Positions 10,145 to 18,745 of a DNA stretch of 64,000 nt are shown one piece after another. The stretch covers positions 744,001 through 808,000 of the forward strand of contig NZ_CP059055.1 in NCBI RefSeq assembly GCF_014058685.1, read 5' to 3'. The stretch is from Lactobacillus johnsonii. GTDB taxonomy: Bacteria; Bacillota; Bacilli; Lactobacillales; Lactobacillaceae. The number at the start of each line of letters is the position of its first letter. Positions within the stretch are counted from its first letter, which is position 1. The notes under the pieces are model-generated. The model was not told the origin of the DNA and did not search any database. It was given only the letters and a program-made list of their open reading frames with translations. A program made the translations under genes and the position numbers.

Positions 10145-10172
10145 TTGATATAAAAGCCTGCTGTGTTAAAAT
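10145..10172 (+). promoter_or_regulatory. Promoter of the Asp23-fakA-recG-plsX-acpP operon
   Basis: TTGATA (10145-10150), a 16-base spacer and TAAAAT (10167-10172) preceded by TGT form an extended -10 promoter. It is back to back with the rpmB promoter; the two -35 elements are 33 bases apart. Confidence 0.75.
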
Positions 10173-10212
10173 AAATTGAGAAAAAATTGTTCTTCGTTAA
10201 TGGAGGAATACG

Positions 10213-10575
10213 ATGGCTGTTAAAATTAAAACAAAATATGGCTTAATTGATATTTCAAATAGTGTAATTGCTACTGTCGTAGGTGGAGCAGCTACTTCTA
10301 ACTATGGTGTAGTTGGAATGGCTTCAAAGAACGCTTTACGGGATGGAGCTTATACTATTTTAAACCGTGAAAATTATCGTCGCGGTGTTGTAATTAAAAC
10401 TAATGATAATCAAATCGTCGTTGATGTATATATTATTGTGGGTTATGGTCTAAAAATTTCGGAAGTAAGTCACAATGTCCAAGATAGTGTAAAATACAAT
10501 CTTGAAAATCTTTTAGGCATTAAGACTAAGTCGGTTAACGTTATTGTTCAAGGCGTAAAGATTTTAGACGATTAA
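10213..10575 (+). CDS. Asp23/Gls24 family protein (YloU-like)
   Basis: A 120-residue Asp23/Gls24-domain protein like B. subtilis YloU. It starts MAVKIKTKYGLIDISNSV and holds the family segment VDVYIIVGYGLKISEVSHNVQ, ending in INVIVQG-like VNVIVQGVKILDD. Asp23 proteins are linked to envelope stress, but the exact role of YloU is not established. It comes 21 bases before fakA, the order seen in B. subtilis (yloU-yloV). A GGAGG ribosome site precedes the ATG. The alkaline-shock family assignment is firm; the function is open. Confidence 0.9.
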   Translation: MAVKIKTKYGLIDISNSVIATVVGGAATSNYGVVGMASKNALRDGAYTILNRENYRRGVVIKTNDNQIVVDVYIIVGYGLKISEVSHNVQDSVKYNLENLLGIKTKSVNVIVQGVKILDD

Positions 10576-10596
10576 TGCATTCTGGAGGAGTTAATT

Positions 10597-12261
10597 GTGG
10601 TTTTAACTGAAATTAATAGTGATCAATTCAGAGATATGGTTCGTGCAGCAACTCATCGCATGGGCAAGAACGCTGAATTTGTAAATAAATTAAATGTTTT
10701 CCCAGTACCTGATGGTGATACTGGAACTAATATGAATTTAACCATTGAGAGCGGCGCAAAAGCTGTTAATGAAAATCTTAGTGAATCCGTTGGTGACCTA
10801 ACTGAAAGTCTCTCAAAAGGAATGTTGATGGGAGCTCGCGGTAACAGTGGAGTTATAACTTCTCAACTATTTAGAGGTTTTTATAAAGCTACTGAAGGAA
10901 AAGATACTTTAACTGCTCAAGATTTAGCTAATGCTTTTGCAAATGGTGTCACAACTGCATATAAAGCAGTTATGAAGCCTGTTGAAGGAACTATTTTAAC
11001 CGTTGCTCGTGTTGCAGCTGAGGAAGGTAAAAATAAGGCAAACGAAACTGATGATGTCAGCGAAGTAATGAGAGCGGTAGTTGATGGAGCTAAAAAGGCT
11101 TTGAAGACTACGCCTGATTTATTACCAGTTTTAAAGCAAGTTGGAGTAGTAGATTCGGGTGGTCAAGGACTAGTATTTATCTACCAAGGCTTTTTAGAGG
11201 GGGTTCTTGGCGAAAAGGATAATGATGACTACCAACTAGATGAAGGTGAAATGGATGAGTTAATTAATGCAGCTCACCACCAAGCTGAATCTGCTCAAGT
11301 TCAATTATCAACTAGTGATATTAAGAATGGTTACTGTACTGAAATTATGGTTGACCTAACTGCTGATGTTCCAAATAAAGAAGAATTCAATCTTGAACAA
11401 TTTAGAGAACATCTATCTAACTTAGGTGATTCACTTTTAGCTGTTTCAGATGGTGAAGTGGCTAAAGTTCACGTTCATACAGAACACCCAGGAGATGTTT
11501 TTACATACGGCCAAAAATTTGGACAACTAGGTAAAATTAAGATCGATAATATGCGGATTCAACATGAAACTATCTTAGAAAATAGCGAAGAACAAGAAGA
11601 AAATGTTGATTTTGCAGTTATTGCAGTTGCCTCAGGTCATGGAATCCGTGAATTATTTAAGAGTGAGGGCGTAAATAGAATTATTTCTGGTGGACAAACT
11701 ATGAATCCATCGACTAAGGATATTATGGACGCTATTACTAACTCCGGTGCTAAAAAGGCCATTATTTTACCAAATAACGGTAATATTATCATGGCTGCTA
11801 AGCAAGCTGCTGAAGTTAGTGAAATTCCGGTTGGAATCGTGCCAACAAAGACAATTTCTCAAGGATTAACTGCAATGCTTTCCTTTGATCCAGATGCTTC
11901 AGTAGAGGAAAATGTTGAAGCAATGTCTGAAGACCTAGATACGGTTAAATCTGGTGAGGTCACTAAAGCAATCCGTGACACTAAGATTGATGATATGGAA
12001 GTTAAAAAAGATGACTACCTTGGAATTGTTGATGGAACCATTAAGGTTGATAATCCAGACTTGATTGATACAACAGTTTCAATGATTGAAAAGATGTTAG
12101 ATGAAGATAGTGAAATTATCACTATTATGTATGGTAGTGATGCTACCAGAGCAGAAGCTGACGAAGTAGTTAAAAAACTTAAAGCTACTCATGATGATTT
12201 AGAGTTTGAAGTCCATGATGGTGGTCAGCCAGTTTACTACTTCTTAGTATCCGTGGAATAA
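10597..12261 (+). CDS. fakA: Fatty acid kinase ATP-binding subunit FakA (YloV, DAK family)
   Basis: FakA phosphorylates exogenous fatty acids carried by a FakB partner to give acyl-phosphates for phospholipid synthesis. The 554-residue protein begins with a DhaL-like nucleotide domain; the Mg-ATP motif PVPDGDTGTNMNLT lies near residues 35-48 and GARGNSGVI follows. The middle and C-terminal DAK regions bind FakB. The start is GTG 10597 after a GGAGGAG site at 10584-10590. The context with plsX and acpP in the same operon fits the lipid role, since PlsX links acyl-ACP and acyl-phosphate. No fakB lies in the window. Confidence 0.93.
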   Translation: MVLTEINSDQFRDMVRAATHRMGKNAEFVNKLNVFPVPDGDTGTNMNLTIESGAKAVNENLSESVGDLTESLSKGMLMGARGNSGVITSQLFRGFYKATEGKDTLTAQDLANAFANGVTTAYKAVMKPVEGTILTVARVAAEEGKNKANETDDVSEVMRAVVDGAKKALKTTPDLLPVLKQVGVVDSGGQGLVFIYQGFLEGVLGEKDNDDYQLDEGEMDELINAAHHQAESAQVQLSTSDIKNGYCTEIMVDLTADVPNKEEFNLEQFREHLSNLGDSLLAVSDGEVAKVHVHTEHPGDVFTYGQKFGQLGKIKIDNMRIQHETILENSEEQEENVDFAVIAVASGHGIRELFKSEGVNRIISGGQTMNPSTKDIMDAITNSGAKKAIILPNNGNIIMAAKQAAEVSEIPVGIVPTKTISQGLTAMLSFDPDASVEENVEAMSEDLDTVKSGEVTKAIRDTKIDDMEVKKDDYLGIVDGTIKVDNPDLIDTTVSMIEKMLDEDSEIITIMYGSDATRAEADEVVKKLKATHDDLEFEVHDGGQPVYYFLVSVE

Positions 12262-12264
12262 AAT

Positions 12265-14304
12265 ATGAATAATAAGCAGAGTAAGTTATTTGAACCAGTA
12301 ACTGAGTTAAAAGGTGTAGGAGCAAAGACAGCTACAGCTTTGGCCAGTCTTGGCATTAACACAATTTATGATTTACTATTTTATTTTCCTTTTAGATATG
12401 ATGATTTAGAGACAATTCCTCTTGATCAAATTGAAGATGGGCAGAAAGTCTTATTAAAGGGAATGGTGGTAACAGATCCATTTGTTAGCCGATTTGGTTA
12501 TCGAAAAACAAGGCTCAGCTTTAAAATGAAAATTGATCATGACATTATCATGGTCAATTTTTTTAATCAGCCCTGGTTAAAGGATAAAGTGGAATCAGGT
12601 AAGGAAGTTGCAGTATATGGCAAGTATCAAGTGGCGCGGCAGTCATTAAGTGGCTTTAAATTAGTAGCTGAAAAGAAAGATTCAGGTTTTGCTCCTATTT
12701 ATTCTGTCAATCGTCATTTGAAGCAAAATAAGCTGCAAAAGTTAATTGATCTTGCTTTAGAGGAAGCTATAAATGAAGTTGGAGAAACAATTCCAGCTTC
12801 TATAAGAGAAAAATATCGCTTGCTTTCTGATCGCGTTTTGGTAGAAAAAATGCATCATCCAAAAAATGGCAATGAGGCGAAGATAGCACGCCGAAGTGCT
12901 ATTTTTAGAGAATTTTTTCTTTTTCAAATGCAACTGGCTCAACTTCTTTCCCAAAGAAATGAAGACGCACCTGGAGTAGAAAAGAAATATGATTTAGCTG
13001 CTGTCAAAGAATTAATTGAAGAAATTCCATTTGAGTTATCTGATGATCAAAAAAAAGTGGTGAATGAAATCTTTGCTGATCTTCATTCTAAAAGACAAAT
13101 GCGAAGACTACTGCAGGGAGATGTGGGTAGTGGTAAAACTGTAGTAGCAGTTTTTGCAATTTATGCCGCTGTCACTGCGGGCTATCAAGCTGCATTAATG
13201 GTGCCAACAGAAATTTTAGCTCAGCAGCATTTTGCTAAAATAGATGAATTGCTGAAGCCCTTAGGTGTTCGAGTTGCCTTATTGACGGGAGACACTAAGG
13301 ATTTAGAAAAGAAAGAAATTTATCGTGAATTAGCTGATGGAACAATCAATGTTGTGATTGGTACCCATGCATTAATCCAAAAAGATGTTCATTTTAAAAA
13401 TCTAGGCCTCGTTATAATTGATGAGCAACATAGATTTGGGGTAAATCAAAGAAACACCTTAATTAAAAAAGGTGAAGCACCTGATATACTGGCAATGACT
13501 GCAACTCCAATTCCTCGTACATTGGCATTAACTGTATATGGAGATATGGCTGTTTCTGAAATTAGACACTTGCCAAAAGGGAGAAAGCCAGTAGTTTCCT
13601 CGTGGGCAACTTCCAGCAAATTAAGAGAGGTTCTTGATTTGATGCGTTCACAGTTAGATAAAGGTTTTCAAATTTATGTTGTAACTCCTTTAATTAGTGA
13701 ATCAGAAAAAAGTGACTTAAAAAACGCTGAGGATTTACAAGCAAAAATTGCTCATTACTTTAAAGACGAAAATGTTGTTTTGCTTCATGGCCAGATGAAA
13801 GGCGATCAGAAAAATGAAATTATGGATAGCTTTGCTGCGGGCAAGATTAATATTTTAGTTACTACAAGTGTAATTGAAGTTGGTGTCGATGTTCCGAATG
13901 CAAATATGATGGTGATCTTTAATGCGGATCGCTTTGGCTTAAGTCAATTGCATCAGTTGCGAGGGAGAATTGGCCGGGGGCAAACACAAAGTTTTTGTGT
14001 GTTTGTGAGTGATCCTAAAACAGAAATTGGTAAGAAACGGATGAACATTATTACCTCTACCAGTAACGGTTTTAAATTAGCAGAAGAGGATTTAAAACTA
14101 CGGGGTGAAGGAGATGTTTTTGGAAAGGCTCAGTCTGGTTTGCCTCAGTTTCAAGTTGGCGATGTAGTAAATGACTATAATGCCTTAGTGACTGCTCAAA
14201 AAGAAGCTCGTAACCTAATTAAGTCTGACCCAGCTTTGGCTAATCCAGAAAATAAATTTTTACAAGAAGTGCTAAAATATAAGAAAGATTTGAATAATAA
14301 TTAG
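12265..14304 (+). CDS. recG: ATP-dependent DNA helicase RecG
   Basis: A branched-DNA helicase that rewinds and regresses stalled forks. The 679-residue protein has the N-terminal wedge/OB domain (about 1-230) that grips the junction. The SF2 helicase core contains Walker A GDVGSGKTVVA, Walker B DEQHRFG, motif III MTATPIPRTLAL, and motifs V and VI (SVIEVGVDVPNA, QLRGRIGRG). It starts three bases after fakA and is followed by plsX after 17 bases, the conserved Firmicute order. Confidence 0.97.
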   Translation: MNNKQSKLFEPVTELKGVGAKTATALASLGINTIYDLLFYFPFRYDDLETIPLDQIEDGQKVLLKGMVVTDPFVSRFGYRKTRLSFKMKIDHDIIMVNFFNQPWLKDKVESGKEVAVYGKYQVARQSLSGFKLVAEKKDSGFAPIYSVNRHLKQNKLQKLIDLALEEAINEVGETIPASIREKYRLLSDRVLVEKMHHPKNGNEAKIARRSAIFREFFLFQMQLAQLLSQRNEDAPGVEKKYDLAAVKELIEEIPFELSDDQKKVVNEIFADLHSKRQMRRLLQGDVGSGKTVVAVFAIYAAVTAGYQAALMVPTEILAQQHFAKIDELLKPLGVRVALLTGDTKDLEKKEIYRELADGTINVVIGTHALIQKDVHFKNLGLVIIDEQHRFGVNQRNTLIKKGEAPDILAMTATPIPRTLALTVYGDMAVSEIRHLPKGRKPVVSSWATSSKLREVLDLMRSQLDKGFQIYVVTPLISESEKSDLKNAEDLQAKIAHYFKDENVVLLHGQMKGDQKNEIMDSFAAGKINILVTTSVIEVGVDVPNANMMVIFNADRFGLSQLHQLRGRIGRGQTQSFCVFVSDPKTEIGKKRMNIITSTSNGFKLAEEDLKLRGEGDVFGKAQSGLPQFQVGDVVNDYNALVTAQKEARNLIKSDPALANPENKFLQEVLKYKKDLNNN

Positions 14305-14321
14305 AAATAACCGGAGTGAAT

Positions 14322-15323
14322 ATGAAAACAATTGCAATTGATGCCATGGGAGGAGAAAATGCTCCTAAGGCTATTGTTGATGCCGTATTAAAAGCAAAGC
14401 CGAAATTAAAAGATACAAAATTTGTTTTATTTGGGGATGAAGAAAAGATTAATAAACTAATTCCCACTGAGCAAAAAGATAAAATTGACGTTATTGCAAC
14501 GAGTGAAGTTATTGTTGATAGTGACGAGCCAGTAAAAGCAATTAGACGTAAGAAAGATTCTTCAATGGTTGTTGCTGCGAACTATGTAAAGGCAGGAAAA
14601 GCAGACGCCTTATTTTCACTAGGAAATACTGGAGCACTCCTAGCTTGCGGGATTTTTATTATTGGCCGAATTAAAGGTGTAGAACGTCCGGCTTTAATGC
14701 CAACTCTTCCAAGTGCTAAAAGTGAAGATGGCTTTAATATTATTGATGTTGGCGCGAATGCACAAAGTAAGCCTGAATATTTAGTACAATGGGCACAAAT
14801 GGCTAATTTTTATGCTCAAAAAATTAGAAATATTAAAAATCCAACGGTAGCCTTATTAAATAATGGTGCAGAAGATGATAAAGGTGATCCGCTCCACCAA
14901 GAGGCCTATAAGCTTCTTAAAGCAACTGATCTTAATTTTATTGGTAATGCTGAAGGAAATGATTTAATGGAAGGTAAGGCTGATGTGATTGTAACAGATG
15001 GCTTTACTGGAAATGCCACTCTGAAGGCAATAGAAGGAACTGCAAGTGTAATTTTACGTCTGCTTAAGGATTCTTTGCTAAATAATGGATTACGTCCTAA
15101 GGTGGGAGCTTTATTAGCAAAGCCAGGACTTACTGCATTAAAGAAAAGATTTGATACGGCAAGATATGGGGGAGCAGTTTTACTTGGGGTAAATGCACCT
15201 GTTGTAAAGACGCACGGTAGATCGAATATCCGTCCTATTTACTACACTTTATTACAAATTGATAAGATGTTGAGTCAAGATTTGGTTGGCGAATATAAAA
15301 AATACTTTAGTGAATCTCGCTAG
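14322..15323 (+). CDS. plsX: Phosphate acyltransferase PlsX
   Basis: It converts acyl-ACP and phosphate to acyl-phosphate, the donor for PlsY, on the inner face of the membrane. The 333-residue protein shows IAIDAMGGENAPKAIVDAV at the N-terminus, SLGNTGALLACG and the LGVNAPVVKTHGRS C-terminal segment typical of PlsX. I chose ATG 14322 rather than GTG 14316, because the GGAG ribosome site at 14313-14316 overlaps that GTG. It is followed by acpP. The fapR, fabD and fabG genes that separate plsX and acpP in B. subtilis are absent. Confidence 0.95.
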   Translation: MKTIAIDAMGGENAPKAIVDAVLKAKPKLKDTKFVLFGDEEKINKLIPTEQKDKIDVIATSEVIVDSDEPVKAIRRKKDSSMVVAANYVKAGKADALFSLGNTGALLACGIFIIGRIKGVERPALMPTLPSAKSEDGFNIIDVGANAQSKPEYLVQWAQMANFYAQKIRNIKNPTVALLNNGAEDDKGDPLHQEAYKLLKATDLNFIGNAEGNDLMEGKADVIVTDGFTGNATLKAIEGTASVILRLLKDSLLNNGLRPKVGALLAKPGLTALKKRFDTARYGGAVLLGVNAPVVKTHGRSNIRPIYYTLLQIDKMLSQDLVGEYKKYFSESR

Positions 15324-15378
15324 ACTTTAATATAAAAATGCCTTAGAATTAAACTAAACTTTTTTGGAGGTTAAAAAA

Positions 15379-15621
15379 ATGACCGAAGAGGAAATTTTTA
15401 ATAAAATTGCTGATATGATTTCAGAACGCTTTAGTATTGATCGTGATAAGATCACTAAAGATTTAAATTTTCAGAATGATTTAGATGCAGATTCAATTGA
15501 TTTCGTTGAGTTAGTAATGGATCTAGAAGATACATTTGGAGCAGAGATTCCAGATGATGATGCAGAAAAATTACAAACTGTTGGTGAAGCAGTAGAATAT
15601 ATTAAGAGTCACCAAAATTAA
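15379..15621 (+). CDS. acpP: Acyl carrier protein
   Basis: An 80-residue acidic carrier protein that holds growing acyl chains on a phosphopantetheine arm. The modified serine lies in DLDADSIDFVEL, a variant of the usual DSL. The frame is open five codons further upstream, but the GGAGG site at 15366-15370 is placed eight bases before ATG 15379, which gives the normal length. It closes the fakA-plsX lipid operon. The downstream 157 bases hold the opp promoter region. Confidence 0.95.
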   Translation: MTEEEIFNKIADMISERFSIDRDKITKDLNFQNDLDADSIDFVELVMDLEDTFGAEIPDDDAEKLQTVGEAVEYIKSHQN

Positions 15622-15644
15622 AATTTTAATCATTGAAATTTCAG

Positions 15645-15700
15645 AAGATACTGTCATTTTTCATTTACTTTTATAAAAGTTGTTGAAATAGCAGTATCTT
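15645..15700. repeat. Inverted repeats upstream of the opp promoter
   Basis: Two arms, AAGATACTG (15645-15653) and CAGTATCTT (15692-15700), form a 9 bp inverted repeat; the right arm lies inside the spacer of the opp promoter. Nested between them is a perfect 14-base palindrome, ACTTTTATAAAAGT (15667-15680), ending two bases before the -35. They could be operators, or the outer pair could form a long-loop hairpin after acpP. The protein partner is unknown. Confidence 0.55.
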
Positions 15701-15711
15701 TTGTTTATAAT
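15683..15711 (+). promoter_or_regulatory. Promoter of oppDFBC
   Basis: TTGAAA (15683-15688), a 17-base spacer and a perfect TATAAT (15706-15711). The predicted leader is about 60 bases long and can fold GACATTA (15715-15721) with TAATGTC (15747-15753), upstream of the ribosome site at 15763-15770. Confidence 0.85.
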
Positions 15712-15778
15712 AATGACATTAAATTGAAAATCTAATTGACTTTTAATAATGTCGTAAGGTTTGAGAGGAGAATGGCCT

Positions 15779-16789
15779 TTGGAAAAGCAAAGTGATCTTT
15801 TACTAGATATCGAACACTTGCATACCGCATATCGTTTACACGGTAAGTTTTATGATGCCGCTGATGACATTAACTTAACCTTGAAGCGAAATGAGATTTT
15901 GGCAGTTGTTGGAGAATCTGGTTGTGGTAAAAGTACAATTGCTTCAAGCATTATTGGTTTGTACGACCACAAAAATACGAAAGTAACTGGCGATATTTTA
16001 TACAATGAATTAAACCTAGTTAACTTAAATGAATCATTGTTTAATAAAATTCGTGGTAATAATATTGGGATGATTTTCCAGGATCCATTAGCATCTCTTA
16101 ATCCATTAATGAAGGTTGGAGATCAAGTTGCTGAGACACTTTACTATCATACCGATATGGATGAAAAAGCTCGTCATGCACGTGTAATTGAACTCTTTAA
16201 TCAAGTTGGGATGCCTCGTCCAGAAGAAATGTATGAGATGTACCCACATGAATTATCTGGTGGTTTACGTCAACGTGTCGTAATTGCGATTGCAATTGCA
16301 TGTAAGCCAGAAATTATTATTGCTGATGAACCAACTACCGCTTTGGATGTTACTATTCAGGCACAAATCTTAGATTTACTTAAAGAAATTCAAAAAGAAT
16401 CTCATTCAGGAATTGTTTTGATTACACACGACTTAGGTGTTGTTGCTGAAACTGCTGATCAAGTAGCAGTTATGTATGCAGGACAAATTGTTGAAAAAGC
16501 TGATGTTAAAACAATTTTTGAAAATCCTCTTCATCCATATACACGTTCACTTTTGCACTCTATGCCACAAACAGATGATGAAAGTGAAGACCTGCATGTG
16601 ATTCATGGAACAGTTCCTTCATTGATTAACATGCCAAGAACTGGGGATAGATTTGCAGCTAGAATTCCTTGGATTCCAGCTAGTGCTCATGAAGAGAACC
16701 CTAAGATTCATGAAGTTGAACCAGGACATTTTGTAAGATGTACTTGCTGGCAAAGCTTCCATTTCCAAGATGAAGAGAAGAAAGGATAG
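15779..16789 (+). CDS. oppD: Oligopeptide ABC transporter ATP-binding protein OppD
   Basis: One of two ATPases that power peptide import through OppBC. The 336-residue protein has Walker A GESGCGKST, the signature LSGGLRQR and Walker B ADEPTTALD. The start is TTG 15779, eight bases after the GAGAGGAG site at 15763-15770; an in-frame TTG at 15761 would overlap that site. The C-terminal oligopeptide-transporter extension is present, but three of the four cysteines usual there are replaced (GDRFAARIPW instead of a GC...RC pattern). The order oppD-F-B-C is typical of lactobacilli. Confidence 0.94.
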   Translation: MEKQSDLLLDIEHLHTAYRLHGKFYDAADDINLTLKRNEILAVVGESGCGKSTIASSIIGLYDHKNTKVTGDILYNELNLVNLNESLFNKIRGNNIGMIFQDPLASLNPLMKVGDQVAETLYYHTDMDEKARHARVIELFNQVGMPRPEEMYEMYPHELSGGLRQRVVIAIAIACKPEIIIADEPTTALDVTIQAQILDLLKEIQKESHSGIVLITHDLGVVAETADQVAVMYAGQIVEKADVKTIFENPLHPYTRSLLHSMPQTDDESEDLHVIHGTVPSLINMPRTGDRFAARIPWIPASAHEENPKIHEVEPGHFVRCTCWQSFHFQDEEKKG

Positions 16790-16795
16790 GAAATT

Positions 16796-17764
16796 ATGGC
16801 TGATGAAATAATCGAAATAAAAAATTTAAAAGTTCACTATCCAATTCGTTCTGGATTTTGGAATAGGGTTACTGGATATGTCAAAGCCGTTGATGGGATT
16901 AATCTTTCAATTAAAGAAGGAGAAACCTACGGTCTAATTGGAGAATCAGGTTCCGGTAAATCAACTACTGGTAAAGCAATTGTTGGTGTAGAAAAAGTAA
17001 CTAGCGGACAAATTTTGTATAAAGGTGTTGATGTTACTAAAGCATCAAATCGTAAAAAACTTAACTACAATAAAGATGTTCAAATGATTTTCCAGGATTC
17101 AATGTCGAGTTTAAATCCTAGAAAACGAATTGAAGATATTATTGCTGAACCTATTAGAAACTTTGAAAACTTAACAACCGATGAAGAAAGAAAACGAGTT
17201 CAAGAACTACTAGATATTGTTGGTATGCCTAGTGATGCTATCTACAAATATCCACATGAATTCTCTGGTGGTCAACGTCAAAGAATTGGGGTAGCACGTG
17301 CTGTAGCCACTCATCCTAAATTAATTGTGGCAGATGAGCCAACTTCAGCTTTAGACTTATCTGTTCAAGCACAGGTTTTGAACTTTATGAAGCATATTCA
17401 ACAAGAATATAATATTGCCTACCTCTTCATTTCACACGACTTGGGTGTTGTAAAGCATATGTCAGAAGATATTGCTATTATGCACCGTGGACGTTTTGTA
17501 GAAATTGGTAAACGTGATCAAATTTATAAGAATCCAATGCATATTTATACAAAGCGTCTACTTTCTGCAATTCCTGTTGTTGATGTTGAAAATAGGGAAA
17601 AACATAAGGAAGAGCGTCAACGTGTAGAACAAGAATTTTTGCAAGATCAAGATAAATGGTATGAAAAAGATGGTCGTGTATTACCACTACAAAAAGTTGG
17701 CGAGCGTCATTTCGTTGCTTTACCTAAAGACATGATTGAGCAAGAATTGAAGGAGGGAGAATAG
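16796..17764 (+). CDS. oppF: Oligopeptide ABC transporter ATP-binding protein OppF
   Basis: The second ATPase of the peptide importer. The 322-residue protein carries Walker A GESGSGKST, signature FSGGQRQR, Walker B ADEPTSALD and the H-loop FISHDLGVV. The C-terminal extension lacks cysteines altogether and ends in a charged stretch. It begins six bases after oppD and stops two bases before oppB, so it is part of one transcript. The N-terminal HYPIRSGFWNRVTGYVKAVD segment is the usual OppF/DppF type. Confidence 0.94.
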   Translation: MADEIIEIKNLKVHYPIRSGFWNRVTGYVKAVDGINLSIKEGETYGLIGESGSGKSTTGKAIVGVEKVTSGQILYKGVDVTKASNRKKLNYNKDVQMIFQDSMSSLNPRKRIEDIIAEPIRNFENLTTDEERKRVQELLDIVGMPSDAIYKYPHEFSGGQRQRIGVARAVATHPKLIVADEPTSALDLSVQAQVLNFMKHIQQEYNIAYLFISHDLGVVKHMSEDIAIMHRGRFVEIGKRDQIYKNPMHIYTKRLLSAIPVVDVENREKHKEERQRVEQEFLQDQDKWYEKDGRVLPLQKVGERHFVALPKDMIEQELKEGE

Positions 17765-17766
17765 AT

Positions 17767-18729
17767 ATGTGGAAAACGGTTTTACGTCGAATCCTGATTA
17801 TGATCCCCCAGTTACTTATCTTGAGTTTACTAGTCTTTATTTTGGCTAAAATGATGCCTGGTGACCCATTTACTGGAATGATTAATCCGAATTCAGACGC
17901 TAAGGAAATTGCAAGATTAAGACAAGAATATGGATTGAATGATCCAGTTTGGGTGCAATATACTCGCTGGCTTGGAAATATGTTCCATGGTGATTTAGGA
18001 CAATCATATATTCAAAAGGTTCCAGTTACTTCTTTGATTTGGGATCGTGCAGTTAACACTTTCTGGTTGTCTTTAATGACTGTTGTCTTAACTTATTTAA
18101 TTGCTATTCCATTAGGTGTTACTGCAGGTCGTCACCAAGATGAATGGCAAGATCATGGAGTACAAATTTTTAACTATATTACATTCGCAGTACCTCCATT
18201 TGTTTTCTACATTTTAGGTATTTGGCTATTCGGATTTACTTTAGGTTGGTTCCCAATCTCAGGTTCCGTTAGTGCAGATGTAAATCCAGGAACACTTGCT
18301 TATCTCTGGAGTAGAATTGATCACTTGATTTTGCCTTCAATTCTTTGTGCTTTAATCTCTACTACAGTTATTGTTCAATACTTAAGAACCGGAATTGTTG
18401 ATAACAAGGTTGAAGATTATGTAAGAACTGCACGTAGTAAGGGTGTACCTGAAAATGTTGTTTTCAATAAACATATTTTAAGAAACTCACTTTTACCAAT
18501 TGCTGCTTTCTTTGGTAACACTATTACTGGATTACTTTCTGGTTCAATGGTTATCGAATCAGTCTTCAGTTATCCTGGTATGGGTAAGTTATTCCTTGAT
18601 TCTATCGGTCAACGTGACTACTCAACTTTAACTGCCTTAATTTTATTATTTGGTATCTTAACTTTAGTTGGTAACTTGTTATCTGATATTATCATGAGCA
18701 TCATCGACCCAAGAATTCGGATCAAGTAG
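17767..18729 (+). CDS. oppB: Oligopeptide ABC transporter permease OppB
   Basis: A 320-residue inner-membrane permease with about six helices. It begins with a membrane segment (RILIMIPQLLILSLLVFILA) followed by the GDPF motif typical of OppB/DppB. The cytoplasmic coupling loop has the EAA-type motif YVRTARSKGVPENVVFNKHILRN. With OppC it forms the channel for peptides delivered by OppA. The ribosome site is GGAGGGAG overlapping the end of oppF. Confidence 0.95.
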   Translation: MWKTVLRRILIMIPQLLILSLLVFILAKMMPGDPFTGMINPNSDAKEIARLRQEYGLNDPVWVQYTRWLGNMFHGDLGQSYIQKVPVTSLIWDRAVNTFWLSLMTVVLTYLIAIPLGVTAGRHQDEWQDHGVQIFNYITFAVPPFVFYILGIWLFGFTLGWFPISGSVSADVNPGTLAYLWSRIDHLILPSILCALISTTVIVQYLRTGIVDNKVEDYVRTARSKGVPENVVFNKHILRNSLLPIAAFFGNTITGLLSGSMVIESVFSYPGMGKLFLDSIGQRDYSTLTALILLFGILTLVGNLLSDIIMSIIDPRIRIK

Positions 18730-18745
18730 AGAGGAGTAGTAAATT

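Noticed and set aside
15636-15650. CodY-box-like sequence before opp
   Set aside because: It matches the 15-base consensus at 12 positions, but in AT-rich DNA this is not rare, and acidophilus-group lactobacilli are reported to lack CodY.
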